This document shows, piece after piece, positions 12,201 through 18,200 of a stretch of 27,702 bases of DNA. Numbering within the stretch: the first letter of the stretch is position 1; each line of letters starts with the position of its first letter. Under the pieces are notes generated by a model that was given only the letters and a program-made list of their open reading frames with translations, was not told the origin of the DNA and did not search any database. The DNA lies in the NCBI GenBank assembly GCA_008931825.1, contig QXVZ01029847.1:3546-31247 (forward strand), in the 5' to 3' direction. The DNA comes from Phallusia fumigata (lineage: Eukaryota > Chordata > Ascidiacea > Phlebobranchia > Ascidiidae). Both the position numbers and the translations under genes were made by a program.

Positions 12201-15200
12201 TTTGAAAAATATACACTACATGATTTTTTAATTAACTTTGGATTTTCATTAATATGCATGTAATAATAAAGTTAGTTTAATTTGTTAGACAAATAAGACA
12301 CGTATTGGGTAAAATAAATTTTAATCGTCAATATTGAGGCCCTAAGGTATAGAATATTTAGCTGGTGCCTAAATGGGGCACTGCTGAAAACGGTTTTAAA
12401 CCCCTTTGTTTTGCGGTCATTAATTGTTTAAAGTAACCTGACACCTGACACAACCGACTGTTAGCGCCATTGAACTCACGTCCGTAACGAATATAATGAA
12501 ATAAAGTAACGAGTTGACGCCATGTCCAGTAAAATATGACGTAACAAGGAAGGCGCTGACGTAATAGGTGAGTAGCAAAGTGTGAAGTAATAACCTTTGG
12601 CACTTGTTTAATATAACACAAAAACAAAAACAAAATTTTGTAAATTACAGTTGAGAAACGCTTTTCGAAAGCTTGAACCAAATAGCCATTATTACCGGCA
12701 ATTTCGAATTTAAACTGTTGGCAAACCTTAAAAAATATTATTTCGGTTTTAAACCCAGCAGTGAACTTAGGATATCAAGACACGGACAAGAAAAGTGGCT
12801 TGATTAAAAAAACATAACTGCAAGAGAACTTCTATGTAGTAAATAGTAAAAACATCTTATTGCAAACGTTTCGACAATCGCTGTTGTCATCATCAGTGCA
12901 TAATATGTAATTCGCCGTACACAAGCTCTCTGGGACTGATATTTGCTAACTTACTCTGACACAACGAACGCGTGGTCCCTGATGGTCTTGATAACGTCCA
13001 GGAACTTGATTTTGGAAGTGAGTGTATGGCCGTGATAAATGTTTGGCATTCCGTCAGTTCCGTCCCAGCAATCGACTGAAATATTATGGGAAACACTGGT
13101 AATGGGGGCAAGAAAATTTTTTAGAAACACTGGGTAGACGTTTTTACGGGAAAATAAAAAGCGGAAATTTTGCAAGTTTCAAGTTTTTTATTGGTTTTAT
13201 TTTCGCAAATTCAAACTTTTTCACAAAAAAAACAGATATCGCCTAACTGAGCCGAATTCGAAAAATAACAGAAAACACCGTTGAGTACAATTTGTTTAGC
13301 AAACACTGCTTGAAATATTAAAACGAACTACTGTTTGAAAATTTCACGTTTTGGGGGCCGCTTGGTGAACTGGGTTAAAAAGGTACAATGCATAACTTCC
13401 ATTATGTTTCAAATTTGCAAAAAATTGGACAATTCTTTCTTGACCAAAACGTGTAAACAAAAAAAAAGAGTGAAAACAACACGACAGGCGGCAGAAAAAA
13501 CGAATAATGTCAGATACGATGTATTTTGCTTGTAACAAATAAAAAAAGATACAAGATCAACAACTTACGTTCAATACATCTGCAGCCCATTCTCAGAGCT
13601 CTCGCGTAAGCCTCACATGATGATTCGCTGTGAAACTGGTCGCCGGTCAAGTATCTGTGTAGAAAGATACAAAAACCCATCAGATAGCTATTCGACTGAA
13701 CACCGAAGCACCGTTGCCTGGGATTTACTTTTTTGACGTTAAAAAATGTGTAAAATTTTGTATTTTGTTTTTAGCCAAGCGCAGAAACCTACAGATTAGT
13801 GTGTACTTGGAATTCGCAGGAAAAGTGGCAAAAAAACCCTCTTATTTTTTGGTATTGGGTAAAATGGTGACGTCATCGTCGAAAAGCAGATAGAACGAAA
13901 ACAGAAATCACCAACCAGTTCTCGTAACCCATTAGGTAATTTCCCGAAAGTAATTGTTGTTCTCATGTTTAAATAACAAACAATTTTTGGATGTTATAGA
14001 TGTAATGCAGCCTGACGTCGCTCNNNNNNNNNNNNNNNNNNNNNNNNNNNNNNNNNNNNNNNNNNNNNNNNNNNNNNNNNNNNNNNNNNNNNNNNNNNAA
14101 ATTTCTAGGGTGGCAGCCATTATAAAAAGTCTATGTTGCCACCCCAGAAATTTCCTGGATTGAAATTTATATTCTTGCTTTCAAATTTTTTGAATACTTG
14201 CTTGCACCAAACATGCGAGGCGAGCGACGTCAGGCTACTTGGACTAGATCACTTCGCCACCCCACATGAAAAAAATGCTAAAAAATCGATTGTAGTATCT
14301 ATATAACTAGCCAAAATGATGTACAGCAGTATCTATATAACTAGCCATAATGACTCAGTATCCACGTAAACCCTAGAAACAATCTGTGCCCCTGGTTTAG
14401 AACCTCTGCACTAATAACCATAACCTTGTCTTTTAATCATCCATTCTGGGAGCCTGTGTTACACCAGATGGGACAATAAAGCTTTCAGACTGAAAGCCAT
14501 CTATCAGCTCAACGTTAAACAGAAAGTAAACAACTGTGTTCGCCGAATAGAAGGCAACCACTAGGCAGGCCACAGAAAAATCGAAATTAATGGTAATATT
14601 CATCAAGATAGTACTTCCCAACGCGAGGTGTTTAAAAAATTTCGGTTTAATATTTCTGTAAAACGACTTCCAAAGGCAATTTTTTCACACTGGGGAAATG
14701 TGCAAAAAAAACAGGACTAACCAACCCTCGACCCTCCTGGTTGTTTCAAGTAGCAAGCCAGCTGACCTTTGACATTTCTGTGTATAAGCTCAAGTATGTT
14801 TGCCCACCAAAACATACCACAATGATCAGAGTTGTTGCTGTTATAGGCCTGCTAATCAAAAACGTGTACTGCAAAAGCTTTAAACACACATTAATTATTC
14901 GAATTTGGTAAAAATGCAACCAGTGACTCATCATCACTTCGTGTAAATTGATCAAAAATTAAATATTTCTGACGTCACAATGAAAACATTGTAAATGAAC
15001 TTGATTGATGTTTGATTTCTAAAAAACGTTTGTGGCCTGAAATAACTTTCTTCATTCAAAACATCTTAGAGGTTGGGGCAGGCCCGGCTTGAAACCATTG
15101 CATTTGGCTGCAGACGATGCCAGCAACGCAAATAACGACACATCGAAATCCATCAACGTTTTGCGATAAAATACCACACAAGCAACGGCGCGGCGGTTAG

Positions 15201-18200
15201 CATTAAATATTGATTAGGAAATAGGTGAGGGGGCAAAATGAATTATTGATGCCGAAAGTGTGTCTTCCTTACGTGTTATGCGACGAGGAAACCCAGTATT
15301 GAGAAAGGGGATATTGGAACAGGGACGGGTCGGCTTCGGATAACGGCTTCCGGTCCCAAATTGAATTTTCCTTCGAGAAGAGGTACGCCAACATCTGCGC
15401 GAAAAGCAATTGACTTGTTGGTGGTGAAATCGGTGTGAAAACACGCCAAAATGAGCTGGCACGGATTCTATGCATGCATTAAAGGCGGTGCTTGCATTAG
15501 GTTTGCATCACAATGAGTGCTGTCTTTGTAATGCTGCTTTTGCTGTACAAAAATAAAGGAGGTTTTGGGGCCTGTGGGTGAACCGATGGGTCAGCTGGGG
15601 TCAAAATTTACAATGCAGAACTTTAGATACTCATCTATCATGTGTACAAATTTGAAAAAAATAGGGACATCCTCTTGACCAAACGGGAGGAAAACCGGCG
15701 TTAGACAGAAAAAAGAAAAGTGAACACAATATGCGACCCTCATAGAAATGAATCATAATAAGCAGCAACATAGAAGTCAAATCATTTAAAACACCCAGAC
15801 AGGTCCATTATTAGGACGTCTACTGTTTCCTTTATTTTTCATTAATACTGATCCAAAAAGTAGCAGACAACGTGGTACGTTTGCAAAAAATATTGGCAGA
15901 ATTATTTCTTTTTTCGCACAAATTCGTCAACACGTGAGTCTTCCATTCAACACCGGTTTTGAGGTTAGGTAAACGATGTAGTGATAGACATCGGTTTGGA
16001 AAACATTGTTTGCCAAGGGTGGAGACGATGCCCCAGCAAACACGAATTTACCAAGATTTGCTAAACAAGCCATTCAGTGGTTCTACATATTTCCAGTTTT
16101 TTGCAGTTGTTGAAAAAAATCTGAAGTTTATGTTTTTTTACTTCGAAAAACGGGAAAAGTGAGAATCGTGATTTTTTATTTTTTTATTTCAACTAAATTT
16201 ATACAAGAGCTTGCAGTGAAATCATTCCAACGCAAACGTTTCGTTGTCATAGTTAATGCATAGTTGATTGCAATTGTTAAAACGTTTGCACACTACATAC
16301 AAGTTCTCTGGTCGTTTTGTTTTTAATTAAACTACTTTTCAACAACATGTCTCGGGTTCCCAGGTCTATATTGGTTTGAAACAAACAGCGACGTCTAAAA
16401 TCATGGAAAATTTTGCTCGCAACTCGTGTAGGAAAATTTTGCCTTACCTATCCAAACAACCGAGGCCCATTTTCTTGAGGTTATCGTTGACTGGTAAATG
16501 CGACTTCAGCCATTTTGCGCATTTTAAACAAGAAATTAGGCAGAGTTTTGCTAAACGCTAAACTGAACGATTTGGCATGAGCCCCGAAAATTGCGCCAAC
16601 CTCATGTTGTGGCAACTCTTTTTGGGGTAATTTTGACGCAACAGAAAATTACTCATTCGCTTTCCCGAACAACGAAACAAAAAGCTACGTTTTTGGTCTC
16701 AGCCTGGAAATTTTATTACGACCCTCGACCCTCGTGAAACGTAATGTCTAAGGCCTTTGCCTACGCGCGTTCTATAACCGAAAGTGACGTCACAATGGGT
16801 TTTTCTATCAGAGGTCGTTATTTGAAGATGTAAATGCGCCTGCACTTTTACACACTGTATCTTATCCACAAACTTGTATATGTTCTTACAATCGCATTCT
16901 GTTGTGACAACTATTTTGTTTACATTTATTAGTTTGCTATGACCAATAACACAGTTTCAGAAAAGTTACTTTTAAAATTTTGAGGACTGTAACACAAATT
17001 GAAAACTTTGTAAATTTGGGTACTGTGATACAAATTGTGACTTTTTCTGTGGGAAAATACATGTTATGTTAGAATAAGGCAAGAAAAAGTTGCCATTTAA
17101 TTTGCAGCACCTCTTTTTTGTCCAGATACACGTTGTCTCCTTGTCGGTTGGGGTCGCAGATATAATCCGACATGTATTTCTTCACAAGTGTTATGTCGTT
17201 AGCCCACAACTCCTGCAAATAAAAGCAAAATGAGTCTAAAAGAGAAAAACAAGCAAAAATAAAAAAAATGTACACAAAACCAGTAAAAAAGCTGATCAAA
17301 AAGTACTATGCTTATCAGACATTGAACATCTAAACCAAAGTTTTATGCAACAAAAACAATAAATTAACCTTTTGTTCCCTGGTAAGAAACCTCTGGAAGT
17401 CATGGGCAGTATAGCGTAACCTGGACAAAAAAATATGCCTGTAAATTAATGGACCTGGAAACCGTTAGGATGGAACGAGGAATACAACTGTTAGCAACAA
17501 GGATTTTGGACAGATTTCTGTGTTAAATTGTACAGACAACCATTACCAATCTTTTTTCCACCTAAACAGGTCTGATATTTTTATGTGTTTAAATTATCTA
17601 TTTCTTCGATCATCTGCATAGGGGGAATGCTGGAATGTTTGAATGCAAAATTGCCAAAAACCATTGAGATGCAGTGCTGTCTCTTGTTTGGATTTGCACA
17701 CATACATCAGAATAATAAGAAATGCATGATGAGCACTTCCTGGCAATAAGTAAATGCAATTAAGCTGGTTAACAACAGTATTATCTGGAAGTTTTAATAT
17801 CACAAGGGCCTTTCTTTATACCCGGCTGCATAGTTTATTTTAAAAATTGCATTTAGTTATTTTTTAAATGCATGTTCTAAAAATCTAACACACACACACA
17901 ATGTACCGCACAGTTTTCATTGATGGTCATGTACAGGAAGTTGGCATGTACTTGGAACTAGAGTTTCGGTTTTCTTTAAGCTGTTGGTTACCCTTTTAAA
18001 CCCACTGAGCAAACAACAAGCATAAGAAAAAAAAAGAGACTGTAAATATGTCCCCCCCCCCTTTGAGGAGAGAGATAGTGAAATACTATAATGAACTCCA
18101 AAAAATGTTGCCAAACATTCTGTTGCACAAATAGACAATGCAACGCTGTACAGTCCATTGAGAAAATACCAATATCCCCAGGAAAGATTGTGATATCACA

